Shown: in pieces, positions 1 through 9,158 of the stretch | Numbering within the stretch: position 1 is the stretch's first letter | Layout of the letters: each line of letters opens with the position of its first letter | Source: UBA6224 sp963800205 | GTDB taxonomy: Bacteria; Patescibacteriota; Saccharimonadia; Saccharimonadales; UBA4665 | Direction: 5' to 3' | Assembly (NCBI GenBank): GCA_963800205.1 | Contig: CAWCZQ010000006.1 | Coordinates: 1 to 16,872, forward strand | DNA length: 16,872 bases | Program-made: the position numbers and the translations under genes | Notes under the pieces: generated by a model | Database searches by the model: none | Told to the model about the DNA's origin: nothing | Seen by the model: the letters and a program-made list of their open reading frames with translations, nothing else

Positions 1-416
1 CCGAAACACTAGCTGAAAAAATCGGTGCGCGTCTTCGTGGTGGCGAAGTAATAGAGCTAGTGAGTGATTTGGGTGGCGGCAAAACTACTTTTGTACGTGG
101 ATTGGCGCGCGGTGCTGGCAGCGACAGTGCCGTAGCCAGTCCAACCTTTACTGTCAGTAAGGTTTATGAGGCTCCAAAATTTATTATCTATCATTTTGAT
201 TTTTATCGCTTACAAGACGCTGGACTCATGGAGCACGAGCTCCAGGATTTGTTGTTTGACGATCAAATAGTTTTGGTATTGGAATGGAGCGGAGTGGTGG
301 AGAATATTCTGCCGATTGAACGCGTAGTAGTTGAGCTGCAAAGAATAGACGACAATGCTCGGGCACTGAGAATTACCTGCCCGGAAAAATACAAATATCT
401 CGTGGAGGAATTGTGA
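1..416 (+). CDS. tsaE: TsaE, tRNA t6A37 threonylcarbamoyltransferase complex ATPase (5' end outside window)
   Basis: TsaE is the P-loop ATPase that works with TsaB and TsaD to make N6-threonylcarbamoyladenosine at position 37 of ANN-decoding tRNAs in the cytoplasm. The frame is open from base 3 (ETLAEKIGARL...), so the gene starts before the window; the GTG at 60 lies inside the protein, just before the Walker A region, and is not the start. Visible family signals are the P-loop LGGGKTT, the switch-like segment ASPTFTVSKVYE, HFDFYRL, and the LVLEWSGVVENILP block (the usual EW motif). The C-terminus is complete. The TGA at 414-416 overlaps the GTG start of tsaB by 4 nt, so the two are translationally coupled. 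No frameshift is seen. The assignment is secure. Confidence 0.93.
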   Translation, partial: ETLAEKIGARLRGGEVIELVSDLGGGKTTFVRGLARGAGSDSAVASPTFTVSKVYEAPKFIIYHFDFYRLQDAGLMEHELQDLLFDDQIVLVLEWSGVVENILPIERVVVELQRIDDNARALRITCPEKYKYLVEEL

Positions 417-805
417 TAATTTTGGCTCTGAGAACTGATAAGCCGGATAGTGAGCTGTACTTATTTGATGGCGATACACAGCTAAAATCAATTACATGGC
501 AAGCTCATCGAAAGCTCGCAGAAACTTTGCACGTAACTATAGATAAACTGCTAGCAGAAAGTTCAAAATCGTTAAATGACGTCGAAGGCATCGTCATTTA
601 TGAAGGGCCAGGTAGCTTTACTGGGCTGCGCATTGGCATGAGTGTTGCTAATGCACTGCACTTCTCTTTGAATGTTCCGATTATTGCCTGTGGCGGAAAA
701 GACTGGCTGAAAACCGGCAGAAAGAAATTGCAAGCCGGCAAGGATGACCCTATAGCTTTACCGTTGTATGGCAGTCCTGTGCGAACCACCACTCAAAAGC
801 ATTAA
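413..805 (+). CDS. tsaB: TsaB, t6A biosynthesis protein, short form
   Basis: This is the inactive ASKHA-fold partner that dimerises with TsaD in t6A synthesis. The start is GTG 413, which overlaps the tsaE stop (GTGA). The N-terminal strand MIILALRTD and the highly characteristic YEGPGSFTGLRIG motif (about residues 63-75) identify the family, as does position after tsaE. At 130 residues it is much shorter than the roughly 230-residue E. coli protein: the C-terminal ASKHA lobe is missing. The end keeps a PLYGSPVRTT segment that resembles the conserved P-x-Y-x-R-P tail, so the short form looks evolved rather than cut by a frameshift. Short TsaB proteins are, to my knowledge, common in CPR. No tsaD is present in the window. 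Confidence 0.88.
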   Translation: MIILALRTDKPDSELYLFDGDTQLKSITWQAHRKLAETLHVTIDKLLAESSKSLNDVEGIVIYEGPGSFTGLRIGMSVANALHFSLNVPIIACGGKDWLKTGRKKLQAGKDDPIALPLYGSPVRTTTQKH

Positions 806-810
806 CAAGT

Positions 811-839
811 TTGACACTTGGACTAAAGGTTTCTATAGT
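811..839 (+). promoter_or_regulatory. Sigma70-type promoter for the sortase-like gene
   Basis: A perfect TTGACA (811-816), a 17-nt spacer and TATAGT (834-839) form a near-consensus promoter, predicting a start of transcription near 846. It lies 6 nt after the tsaB stop. It also shows that the TTG at 811, which opens the longest reading frame, is the -35 box and not a start codon. Confidence 0.75.
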
Positions 840-864
840 TAAAACAGCGAAAAATAAGATAAAA

Positions 865-1797
865 ATGCAACAAAAACGCAGAAACTACCAACGTCCGGTG
901 CGCAACCAAAGCTACTCTCGTAGAGTTGATAGTTTTGTGGCTGCGCCAAGCCGTCAGTCTGCACAATATCAGCGACGTTCAAACGGTATAATTCCATCCA
1001 CCGAATCCGAATACATGATTGCGCTTGGTGGTAGTGCTGCCAGGCGACACCACACTTCGAAGCCCAAATCTACAATTCTGCAAAAAGTTCGCAGTAAACT
1101 GCCTAAACTTAATTTCAAAACCCCACGCCAAGAAAAACGCCCAATGTTGATTATATTCGCTGCGCTGATGCTTATTGGCTGTCTGGGGATTGTTTATAGG
1201 CGCAGTAATAGCCCGGCGATTGCCGATGCAGATTTGCGCCAAATTTTAGAAGACAACGGTGATACACCTACGGACAAGCGTCCGTATAACGAAAACAACT
1301 ATGCAGTTGCACCAGATTTGCCTCGAAAATTGACCATCCAGAAGCTCGGCATTAACGCACGAATTGTAAGATTGTCTGCCCGCGACAATAGTGAACCCAA
1401 ATCACCACAAAACATCTATGATGTCGGCTGGTATGAAAATAGCGCCAAACCCGGCGAGACCGGCGCAGCACTGCTGCTTGGTCACATTCGCGGACTTGAA
1501 AGAGATGGAGTTTTTACTGATTTAACTCGGTTGGTGCCCGGTGATGAATTCCAGTTGGAGCTTGGCGATGGGACAATTCAAAACTACCAGATAGTCAAAA
1601 TGGAAGCCTATACTCGCGGACAGGTTGATTTCAAAAACCTCACGCAGTCGGCTGTGGACGGACAAGCCGGTCTCAACCTTCTGACTTCTGTCGCAAGCTA
1701 CGAGTCTAACGCAGAGGTGGTTCAGCAGCTGGCTGTCTTTGCTGTGAGTAAAGATATTTCAAGCACGTCACAAACTTCACTGAACGTCACACAATAA
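865..1797 (+). CDS. Membrane-anchored sortase-fold protein lacking the catalytic cysteine
   Basis: The start ATG 865 was chosen because the longer frame begins inside the -35 box; this gives 310 residues. About 90 basic cytoplasmic residues rich in Arg, Lys and Gln are followed by one membrane segment (about 94-110, LIIFAALMLIGCLGIVY), a linker and a sortase beta-barrel. The fold is recognisable from LTIQKLGINARI (155-166), VGWYENSAKPGETGAALLLGH with the catalytic-type His207, FTDLTRLVPGDEFQL, and the final VFAV strand. The position that should be the catalytic Cys (usual L-T-x-T-C) reads L-L-T-S, so it is Ser275. The usual R-x-V-V-F-A strand reads QQLAVFAV, so the Arg is absent too. The reading frame is intact. 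It is therefore probably a sortase pseudoenzyme, perhaps a binding or scaffold protein; transpeptidase activity is not expected. It could still act with the surface proteins downstream, which is inference. Confidence 0.8.
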   Translation: MQQKRRNYQRPVRNQSYSRRVDSFVAAPSRQSAQYQRRSNGIIPSTESEYMIALGGSAARRHHTSKPKSTILQKVRSKLPKLNFKTPRQEKRPMLIIFAALMLIGCLGIVYRRSNSPAIADADLRQILEDNGDTPTDKRPYNENNYAVAPDLPRKLTIQKLGINARIVRLSARDNSEPKSPQNIYDVGWYENSAKPGETGAALLLGHIRGLERDGVFTDLTRLVPGDEFQLELGDGTIQNYQIVKMEAYTRGQVDFKNLTQSAVDGQAGLNLLTSVASYESNAEVVQQLAVFAVSKDISSTSQTSLNVTQ

Positions 1798-1963
1798 TCG
1801 TTGCGATTGTGGGCGTGGAGACGTATAGTTAAAAAAGGATTTTTAGTTTTGAGAGTCCGCAGTTAACCAATTATTTTTTGATTTTCTTACAATCAGCTCG
1901 TGGCTAATGAAGTGAAAGTGATCGCCCAAAAGCTTTTGTAGGTACCGATAGAAAGGAAACAGT

Positions 1964-3485
1964 ATGGAACCGATAACGCTATTGCTCGCAATTGGCGGGA
2001 TTGTAGCTGGCTTTGGAGCCAGCACAGCGATTACCAATAAAAAACTAGGCGCTGCCAAAAGCCAGGCCGATAAAGAGTTAAAGAACGCAAAAAAAGAAGC
2101 CGAAAAATCACTCGAAGACGCCAAAAAAGAAGCCAACAAACTTGCCGAGGATGCTCGCAAGGACGAAGCAACCCGCCGAAAAGAATTAAAAGACGTCGAG
2201 CAGCGCCTGATTAGACCGTGAAGAGTCACTCGACAAAAAGCTTGATGAGCTGGATAAACGCGCAGAGAAGTTGCGCAAGGGTGAAGATGAAGTCGAGAAG
2301 CTAAAAAATGAAATTCGGACAAATTCGCACCAAGCAACAAGAAAAGCTGGAAAAAATCGCCAAATTGACAAAGTCTGACGCTGCTGAAAAGTTGATGCAG
2401 ATGACTGAACGCGATATTCGCGGACGACTTACTGGTCTTATTTCAAAATTACAGAACGAAGCCAAAGAAGACGCCGAAGAAAGAGCTGCCAGTGTGCTGG
2501 TCAGAGCCATGGAACGAATGGCCAGCGAAGTAACTGCCGAGCGCACCGTGACTAGCCGTCAAGCTGACCGACGATGAAATGAAAGGCCGAATTATCGGTA
2601 AGGAAGGCCGCAATATTCAGGCCTTGCAGCGAGCAACCGGCGTCGAATCATGGTCGACGATACGCCGGGCATGATCGTACTTTCGAGTTTTGATCCTGTT
2701 CGCCGCGAGGTTGCCCGCCAGGCACTAGAAATGCTTATGAAAGACGGGCGTATTCATCCGGGCCGGATTGAAGAGATTGTTGAAAAAGCTCAAAAGCAAG
2801 TCGAAAAAGATGTTTTCCACGCCGGTGAAGATGCCGCACGTGAAGTTGGTATTATTGGTATCCCCAAAGAAGTGCTTGCAACTACTTGGTGAACTCAAAT
2901 ATCCGTACCAGCTACGGCCAAAACGTTCTGAAACACAGCACCGAAATGGCGCACATCGCCGGTATTATCGCTGAAGAGGTTGGCGCTAATGTCAAAACGG
3001 CCAAGTACGCCGCGCTCGTGCATGATCTTGGTAAGGCATTAACGCACAAGATGGAAGGCAAGCATCACCACATTTCTGGTGAGATGCTACGCAAGTACGG
3101 TGCCCCAGAAGAAGTGGCCCTGCGCTGCCGAGGCGCATCATGACGATATGGAAGCGACCACCACCGAAGCTTTGATTATCCGTGTGGTTGATGCAATCAG
3201 TGCCGCTCGGCCTGGTGCGCGTAATATTTCCGCTGAAAACTTTGCTGAGCGCATGAAGGAACTCGAAAACATTGCCAATGGTTTTGAAGGTATCGACAAA
3301 GTCATACGCTATCAGCGCCGGACGTGAGGTGCGGGTATTTGTAAGACCGGGTGATATTGATGATCTGTCGGCTATTAAATTGGCCCGAGACATCGCCGAC
3401 TAAAATAGAATCGACCATGCAATATCCAGGAACGATAAAAGTCAACGTCATCCGCGAAACCCGCGCTGTCGAATTCGCAAAGTAG
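1964..3485 (+). CDS. rny: Ribonuclease Y (RNase Y), reading frame broken by about nine single-base shifts
   Basis: RNase Y is the membrane-bound endoribonuclease that starts mRNA decay in many bacteria. The start ATG 1964 has a good Shine-Dalgarno AAAGGA at 1952-1957. The order is: N-terminal membrane segment (ITLLLAIGGIVAGFGAS), a long Lys/Glu/Ala coiled coil, a KH domain (GRIIGKEGRNIQALQRATG, then VDDTPGMIVLSSFDPVRREVA), and an HD domain with HSTEMAHIAG, LVHDLGKAL and AEAHHDD. The C-terminal VNVIRETRAVEFAK ends at TAG 3483-3485, the usual RNase Y ending. To read it through, the frame must change near 2216, 2319, 2552, 2647, 2886, 2916, 3120, 3310 and 3402. Eight look like one extra base and one (2647) like a missing base. 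Coding sense is conserved on both sides of every shift, which favours sequencing or assembly error over decay. Confidence 0.9.
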
Positions 3486-3496
3486 CAGAACTGGCA

Positions 3497-4284
3497 ATGA
3501 ACATTCTCTACATTGGCGATGTAATGGGGGAGAAGGGCATAGAAGCCGTGGAGAAGTGGCTCCCCGAAATCCGCTTTAAAGCGGATTTAAATCTGATTTT
3601 AGCTCAAGCCGAAAATGTTACAGAAGGCAAAAGCATGTCATTGCCGACATGAAGCGTTTACAGTCAGCCGGAATTGATTTTTTTACCGGCGGCAATCACA
3701 CACCCAGCCGCTCGCAATTGCACCCGCTGCTAAAAGACCAGAATCAGCCGGTTATTGGACCGGCCAACATGCTTGAGTCTCCCGGGCCGGGCTGGAAGTT
3801 TGTAGATTCTGCTTCCGGCAGAGTACTAGTAATTTCTTTACTTGGGGGCAAAGTTGGCCGCCCGGTCAAAACCACCAACCCGCTCGTTAAGATTGATGAA
3901 ATACTTGAAAAGAACAAAGACGTACCCCGTACAGCTACAATTGTAAATTTTCATGGTGATTACAGCAGTGAAAAAGTCGTAATCGGCTACTATCTGGATG
4001 GCCGGGTTTCGGCAGTAATCGGCGACCACTGGCATATACCAACTGCAGACGCTATGGTTTTGCCAAAAGGTACCGCGCATATAACGGATGTTGGAATGTG
4101 CGGGGTATTGCATTCCAGCCTGGGGGTGGAATCACAGATAATCATCGACCGCTGGCGAGATGGAGTAAAAAACTCCAATATTTTGGAATCCTATGGGCCG
4201 CTGCAATTCAACGCAGTGCTGGTATGTATTGACGAAAAAACTGGTCTGAGCAAAACTATCGAGCAAATTCAATTTGCCAGCTGA
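3497..4284 (+). CDS. ymdB: YmdB-family metallophosphoesterase, one frameshift
   Basis: The YmdB family consists of dimetal phosphodiesterases (B. subtilis YmdB hydrolyses 2',3'-cyclic AMP) that commonly lie directly after rny, as here (11 nt gap). The start ATG 3497 gives MNILYIGDVMGEKG, matching the GD-x-x-G metal motif, then LAQAENVTEGKS (the N of the GEN motif). The frame then moves by one missing base between about 3630 and 3645, and continues from DMKRLQSAGIDFFTGGNHT (GNH motif). The second half has IVNFHGDYSSEKVVIGYYLDG, AVIGDHWHIPTADA and GTAHITDVGMCG. The usual HAE reads HGD, and the usual G-T-H-T-H reads G-D-H-W-H, so the two metal-binding His remain. The length of about 262 residues is normal. 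The break is probably a sequence error like those in rny. Confidence 0.87.
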
Positions 4285-4302
4285 CGACTATAGCTAACAG
4301 CC

Positions 4303-4331
4303 TTAATTAACAGTGAAAAATAAGCTATACT
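4303..4331 (+). promoter_or_regulatory. Candidate promoter of the giant surface protein
   Basis: TTAATT (4303-4308), a 17-nt spacer and TATACT (4326-4331) predict a start near 4338. That leaves a leader of about 19 nt holding the Shine-Dalgarno GAGAGGA (4344-4350) before GTG 4357. The ATG at 4336 would be at or upstream of the transcript start, so it is unlikely to be used. Confidence 0.45.
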
Positions 4332-4356
4332 GCTTATGAAATTGAGAGGAATTGGC

Positions 4357-7300
4357 GTGTTGTCGTCCAAGACACAAATGTTAAACAGGGCAAAACAGAG
4401 CGTTCAGTACATTCTGCCGGCTTTTTTACTGGTATTTTCGCTGGCAGTCAGCATAATTTCGCCACGCACCCAACAGAAGTGCAGGCCGCGCCAGGGGATG
4501 GCCGGATGCTGCTATTTTGGCCAGGGGGAGTGCGCCGAGCGGGTGGACATGTGTATCTTGAGCTGGCGGTGACCCGTTTTATGACATTTTCCCAAGAGCT
4601 AATGACACTTACGGCGGTACGGGAGGAAATTTAACGCACACCCACACGGCCAGCAGCAGTATCGCGCCTACGGGTTCAGCAGCCGTTACCGATACACAGG
4701 CCGGTACCACTCTCAGCGATAATTCACAAGCCACAGCGTTAGCGTGACGATAGGCAGCGCATCCAATCTTCCGAGCTATCGTCAATTGAATATAATTCGT
4801 GCAAACTCTACAGGCGAACCAACAACAATTCCAAGCGGCGCCATAGGTATGTTTGATACTACTTTACCCGGCAGTTGGGCCAGTTATAGCGCAGAAAACG
4901 GCTACTTTTTACGAGGCGGGAGCTCTGCAGGGAGCACAGGTGGAAGTAATACGCATAACCATAGCCTAACGATTACCATTGGCGCGGCCACTGGCGGTAC
5001 CTATGGCACAAAGAATCCAACACAATCTGCCGCAGCCAACGCCGGACATACCCACACGGCCAGCGGTACGACTGACACGGTCGATAATCAGCCGCCCTAT
5101 ATCAGTGTCATTCTTGGCCAGGCCAGTTCCGATACCAGCCCGCCAGATGGTTTGATTGCCATGTGGGACGACGATGCACCGTCGAATTGGACGGTGCAAT
5201 CAGGTCCAGCCGGAAATTTTTACCAACGTTTTTTAAAAGCCGCTGCCAGCTATGGAACTACGGGCGGTAGTACTACACATTCTCATGCCGATACCAACAT
5301 TGTCACCAGTGGCCCGGTAGGTGGCACAACAACCAGCCGTAATGGAAGCGGAACGGCTTCCGGGAGTCACACGCACATAGTTACGGTGTCTGGTTACTCT
5401 ACGGCTAATCATATACCACCATATCGCGATGTAATTGTCAGCAAGCGCGTACCACAACCGACTATCACACAGAGCGCTTACCGCGTTTTTGCAAACGCCG
5501 ACAGCAGTGATGTTGGCTCGCCACTGGCTTCTCAGGACACTATTTCAACTGCTCCACGTCAAGGCAAACCTTTTCGACTGCGCATGAACCTGCATATTGC
5601 CACAGCAAATCTCGATGCTGGCAATAAGAATTTCAAATTGCAGTACGCTACTAGATCGGGTACCTGCGACGTTGGTTTCAGCGGTGAAAGCTACAGCGAC
5701 GTCGATACGGCCAGCGGCGATATCCGATACTATGATAATGCCAGCGTCGCCGACGGTGCGTCGCTCACGACCAATGCCAATGATCCGGTACATAGCGGTC
5801 ACACCACAATTGCACAATCGTATGAGGAGGCCAATAACGCAACCGTCGCGAGCTCTATTGCCACGGGACAGGATGGTATGTGGGACTTCTCGCTGATTGA
5901 CGTGTCGGCGCCGGCCAGCACCAGCTACTGTTTCCGCATAGTGCTTTCCAGCGGAGTGGTGATCAATGGCTACAATGTAATACCCGAAGTAGTAACTGAC
6001 GATGGGAGTGGTCATATGTTGCTGATGTGGGACGGCGGCAGTCCGCCGTCCGGTTGGGAGTGTGTATCATGTAGTGCCGGACAGGATTTTTATCAGAGAT
6101 TTTTCCGCGGCTCAGACAATTACGGCACCACCGGCGGTAGTGCTACCCACACCCACACTGCGTCGGGTTCTGTAGCAACAGTGACCGGCACAATAAATAG
6201 CTCGGCGGGTTCCGGTGTCTCGACCGCGATCCCATACCCATACATTCACGCCAATTATCGGTAGTGCCAGTAATTTACCGACTTACCGACAATTAAAGAT
6301 TATTCGCTCGACAACTAGTGGCGTGCCATCGACATTACCTGCTGGCGCAATTGCCTTGTTTGACGCTACGGTTCCTGCTGGCTGGACACGCTATAGTGCA
6401 CAAGACGGTCAATATATCAGGGGCGAAGGTACAGCTGGTAGCACCGGTGGCTCTTTGACGCACACCCACACAATTACCGGTACGACCGGAGCGGCAGTAG
6501 GAGCCACAGGGGCGGCAACCAACGGTAGTACGGGGCCGTCAGCCGCCGATGGCCATACGCACACTGTCAGTGGAAATTCAACCAGTGCCTCGCATGAACC
6601 ACCTTACATTGCAACGATTCTCGGCAAACTCGGGGCCAACAGTAGTGTGCCGCTAAATATAATTACATTGTGGGATAACCCGATACCTGGATCATGGACT
6701 GACGTGTCAGGTTCCGGACAGCCGTTTTACCAAAAGTTCGTAAAACCGGCTGCTAGCTACGGCACAACCGGTGGATCGGCAACCCACACCCACGCCAACA
6801 CAGTTTTGACCTCTTCGGGACCAAGCAACACCAGCACACACCGAACTAATGGCACAAACGCCGACGGCAGTCACACGCATCAGGTTACAATTAGTAGCTT
6901 TTCAACTGAGAGTAACTTGCCACCTTATATCGATGTTTTTATAGCCAAGTTGACGACCCCAAATTCAGCACCTAACAGTCCATCAAATCTTGCTCAAACC
7001 CGCACAAGCGACATGAGCACAATCGCTGTAGGTGCTTATGCGAACAGCGGCCAGGTATCGTTCAGTGCTGATGCGACTGACCCAGATGCGACCGACGATT
7101 TGCAGCTGTGTGTAGAAGTGCAAACAATCAGGCACGTCGTTTAGTTCAACACCTACCCAGTGTGGCTCACTAACATCCTACACGGGCTCTACGATCAGCC
7201 TTTCAGTTACAGTATCAGGGCTAACCGACACTGCGCATTATCATTGGCAAGCGCAGGTAAAAGACGGCTCCGGTGCAACCTCATCCTGGGTTAGTTTTGG

Positions 7301-8158
7301 CGGTAATCCTGAAACTCAAGACGATTTTGTCATGGATAGTACTGACCCTAGCGGAAATGTCTATGACGGGACAACTACAGGGACAGATTATGAATATAAC
7401 GATGGCTCGCTGGATACGCTGTCCGCCAACTGGTACATAACTGACGGTGGTTCTGGCCTGAGCGGATTTGAATTTGCTGTTGGAACATCGGCTGGCGGGA
7501 ATGACGTAATTGATTGGACGAGTGCCGGTCTGTCTACCAGTTATAATGCAACCTCTCTGGCATTACAGACCTCACAAGTCTATTTCTTTAGCGTGCGTGC
7601 ATCAGATGTTGCCGGTAACCAAGTTGTAATTAGCAGTGACGGACAACAAGTAGCGCCAACTTTATTGTTTGGAGTCGGTGGCAGTGGCGTCACAGTCGAT
7701 AATCTAAATGCGGCAAATTCATTCAGCGGGACTGGAACCAACACCCTGACAACTTCTACCAACGCACACAATGGCTACACTATTCGAGCTTTTGCAACCG
7801 GCCCACTCGAGAATCCTTATGCGACAGCATACCTATGTTCAGCGGCGGAAGCTATGCCGCACCAGCGGCTTGGGGCGGTGGGCAGTTTGGCTACGGCTAT
7901 ACTTCGAGCGACACGCTGGTTGATGGGATTGATCGCTACAATTCTGTTACTTGTTTGGGTGGCGGCGCACCGCCCTGCTTCGCTCCGTTTAGCCAGACCG
8001 CTCCAGGTGACATCGTGGCCGACAACGATAATCTACTGACCGGCACCCCAATAAGCAACGAAACCTTTACAATAACTCACCGTGTCACTGTGGACTCTTC
8101 GCAGGCCGAAGGGCTTTATCAGACAGTTATAATTTTTAGCGCAGCCGCAAACTATTAG
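4357..8158 (+). CDS. Giant secreted HTHT-module surface protein with phage-collar-like repeats (frameshifted)
   Basis: The pieces read as one gene of about 1,265 codons. Start GTG 4357 (SD GAGAGGA) gives a signal peptide, ILPAFLLVFSLAVSI. Six modules of about 105 residues follow. Each has a G-x-I-x-x-x-D...W strand, a G-x-TGGS-x-THTH motif, a second GHTHT/GSHTH motif and usually a PPY ending; this resembles the His-rich collar/receptor region of phage tail fibres. A beta domain (5461-6010; QSAYRVF, WDFSL, YCFRIV) separates modules 3 and 4. Fn3/Ig-like segments (about 6960-7660) precede a C-terminal domain (7661-8158) homologous to that of the 9159 gene. Frame changes fall near 4470, in the G-run at about 4534 (five G where six are needed), and near 4733, 6229, 7130 and 7830, plus an in-frame TGA near 4560. 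All look like sequence errors. The likely role is a cell-surface adhesin or appendage; the function is not known. Confidence 0.72.
4497..5460 (+). repeat. Module triplet A-B-C, first copy
   Basis: Three coding modules lie here: A (from 4497; DGRMLLFWPG, ending IGSASNLPSYRQL), B (from 4828; IPSGAIGMFDTTLPGSW) and C (from 5146; GLIAMWDDDAPSNW, ASYGTTGGS). Each carries two His-x-His motifs. Each module is more like its counterpart in the 6013-6958 triplet than like its neighbours, so the triplet was duplicated as a unit. Confidence 0.75.
6013..6958 (+). repeat. Module triplet A'-B'-C', second copy
   Basis: A' (from 6013; HMLLMWDGGSPPSGW, ending IGSASNLPTYRQL), B' (from 6335; LPAGAIALFDATVPAGW) and C' (from 6647; IITLWDNPIPGSW, ASYGTTGGS) repeat the order of the first triplet at protein level. 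Module starts are about 310-330 nt apart. The DNA has diverged considerably, so this is an old duplication kept as protein. Confidence 0.75.
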
Positions 8159-8172
8159 CGCAGCAGCTAAGC

Positions 8173-8178
8173 TACAAT
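8173..8178 (+). promoter_or_regulatory. -10 element (TACAAT) of the first DUF916-like gene
   Basis: TACAAT ends 7 nt before ATG 8186, so the predicted transcript begins at or next to the start codon. No -35 box and no Shine-Dalgarno are visible. This would be a leaderless message. Confidence 0.4.
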
Positions 8179-8185
8179 GAACTAC

Positions 8186-9111
8186 ATGAAACGTATTGGG
8201 TTAAATGTTTTTGGAGTTTTTCCCTAGTCGGTTTGTGGCTGATGCCGGCCCACGTCTATGCGCAATCCGAAACCAGCCTTAGTGTCAGCCCAGCAATAAT
8301 TGAAATCGCTACTAAACCGGGCGTAACTGAGCAAAGCCAAGTGGCTGTTACTAATACCAGCAAAACCAGCTTACCCCTGAGCTTTGAGGTTCGCTCGCTG
8401 TATTTTGACAACCTGGATAACGGTACTGACACCAGCAATTTTGATGGCAGCAGCTGGATAGAGCTGGATAATAAGACGGTTATATTCAAAGCTGGTGAGA
8501 CAAAGAATATTCCACTTCATTTTCATGTTCCCGCGGCGGCCTCACCAGGTGGTCATTATGCCCAACTGAGTGTCCGTAGCTTGTTGCTTGAGAAAAAAGC
8601 CAGTGCAACAATAGTAATTCCAGAGGTTAGCGTGGGAATATTTATGACAGTAGCGGGCGAAAGTCAGCAGTCATTGGAATTTGGCAGCAGAAATATTGTG
8701 CCCTGGCAAATGGCGCCTAATCAGTCACGAATGCTAACGGTGCGCATTCATAACGACGGCAATGTACATAATATCGTCACGCCGGAGCTGGTTGTCGAAA
8801 ATGATTCGGGGGAGCTGCAGCGCCTGCGGTTCGGCACAAAAGTCGTATTGCCCGGAACGACGGTCGAATTCAAGAAAGAATGGCAGGCACCACAAGCATA
8901 CGGAAAATATCGGGTTCATGCTGAATTTCCTTTTTCTAGCAGCGGACAGGTCATCTCGAGTGGTTCTGAGGTAGTGGTAGTCACGCCACCTCTCAGCCAG
9001 CTATTTACAGCACTATTTTTACTCGGCCTATCAGTTTATTTGGCGCTGCACAGGGGTAATTTGCGAGCAGCTATGCGGATTTTACTGCAAAATTCTTCAA
9101 AAAGCTTGTGA
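8186..9111 (+). CDS. DUF916-like surface protein with C-terminal membrane anchor (frameshift in signal peptide)
   Basis: From ATG 8186 the frame reads MKRIGLNVFGVF and then hits a TAG. If the T5C3 run at 8217-8224 is missing one T, it continues SLVGLWLMPAHVYAQSETS, giving a normal signal peptide with an AxA-type cleavage region; the rest is open from 8233. The mature part has two beta-sandwich regions: LSVSPAIIEIATKPGVTEQSQVAV-type start, IELDNKTVIFKAGETKNIPLHFHVP, ASPGGHYAQLSV, then RIHNDGNVHNIVTPEL. A membrane helix near the end (LSQLFTALFLLGLSVYLAL) is followed by a basic tail. This layout matches DUF916/WxL-interacting proteins: an extracellular binding domain held to the membrane. It is paralogous to the 10274 gene. 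The partner is probably one of the two proteins with the shared C-terminal domain on either side (inference). Confidence 0.68.
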
Positions 9112-9127
9112 TTTATATCACTGATGC

Positions 9128-9133
9128 TAAAAT
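9128..9133 (+). promoter_or_regulatory. -10 element (TAAAAT) of the secreted C-terminal-domain protein
   Basis: TAAAAT lies 25 nt before ATG 9159. The Shine-Dalgarno AAGAGGG at 9143-9149 sits between them. No clear -35 box is visible. Confidence 0.35.
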
Positions 9134-9158
9134 AAAACTATTAAGAGGGAAAATTAAC

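Noticed and set aside
811..864. An 18-residue N-terminal extension of the sortase-like protein starting at TTG 811
   Set aside because: The TTG is the -35 box of a TTGACA-N17-TATAGT promoter, so the codons up to about 846 would lie upstream of the transcript.
1798..1963. Promoter with TACAAT (1888-1893) upstream of rny
   Set aside because: There is no matching -35 box or extended -10, and the leader would be about 65 nt. It is too weak to list; nothing else is seen in this gap.
1843..2340. 165-codon minus-strand frame opposite rny
   Set aside because: It is a shadow of the RNase Y coiled coil, with low-complexity Ser/Leu/Ala composition and no ribosome-binding site.
4552..4572. In-frame TGA in the giant protein as evidence for a recoded TGA (Gly) code
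   Set aside because: TGA ends several intact genes here (tsaE, the small acidic gene), and the surrounding gene carries multiple obvious indels, so a sequence error is simpler.
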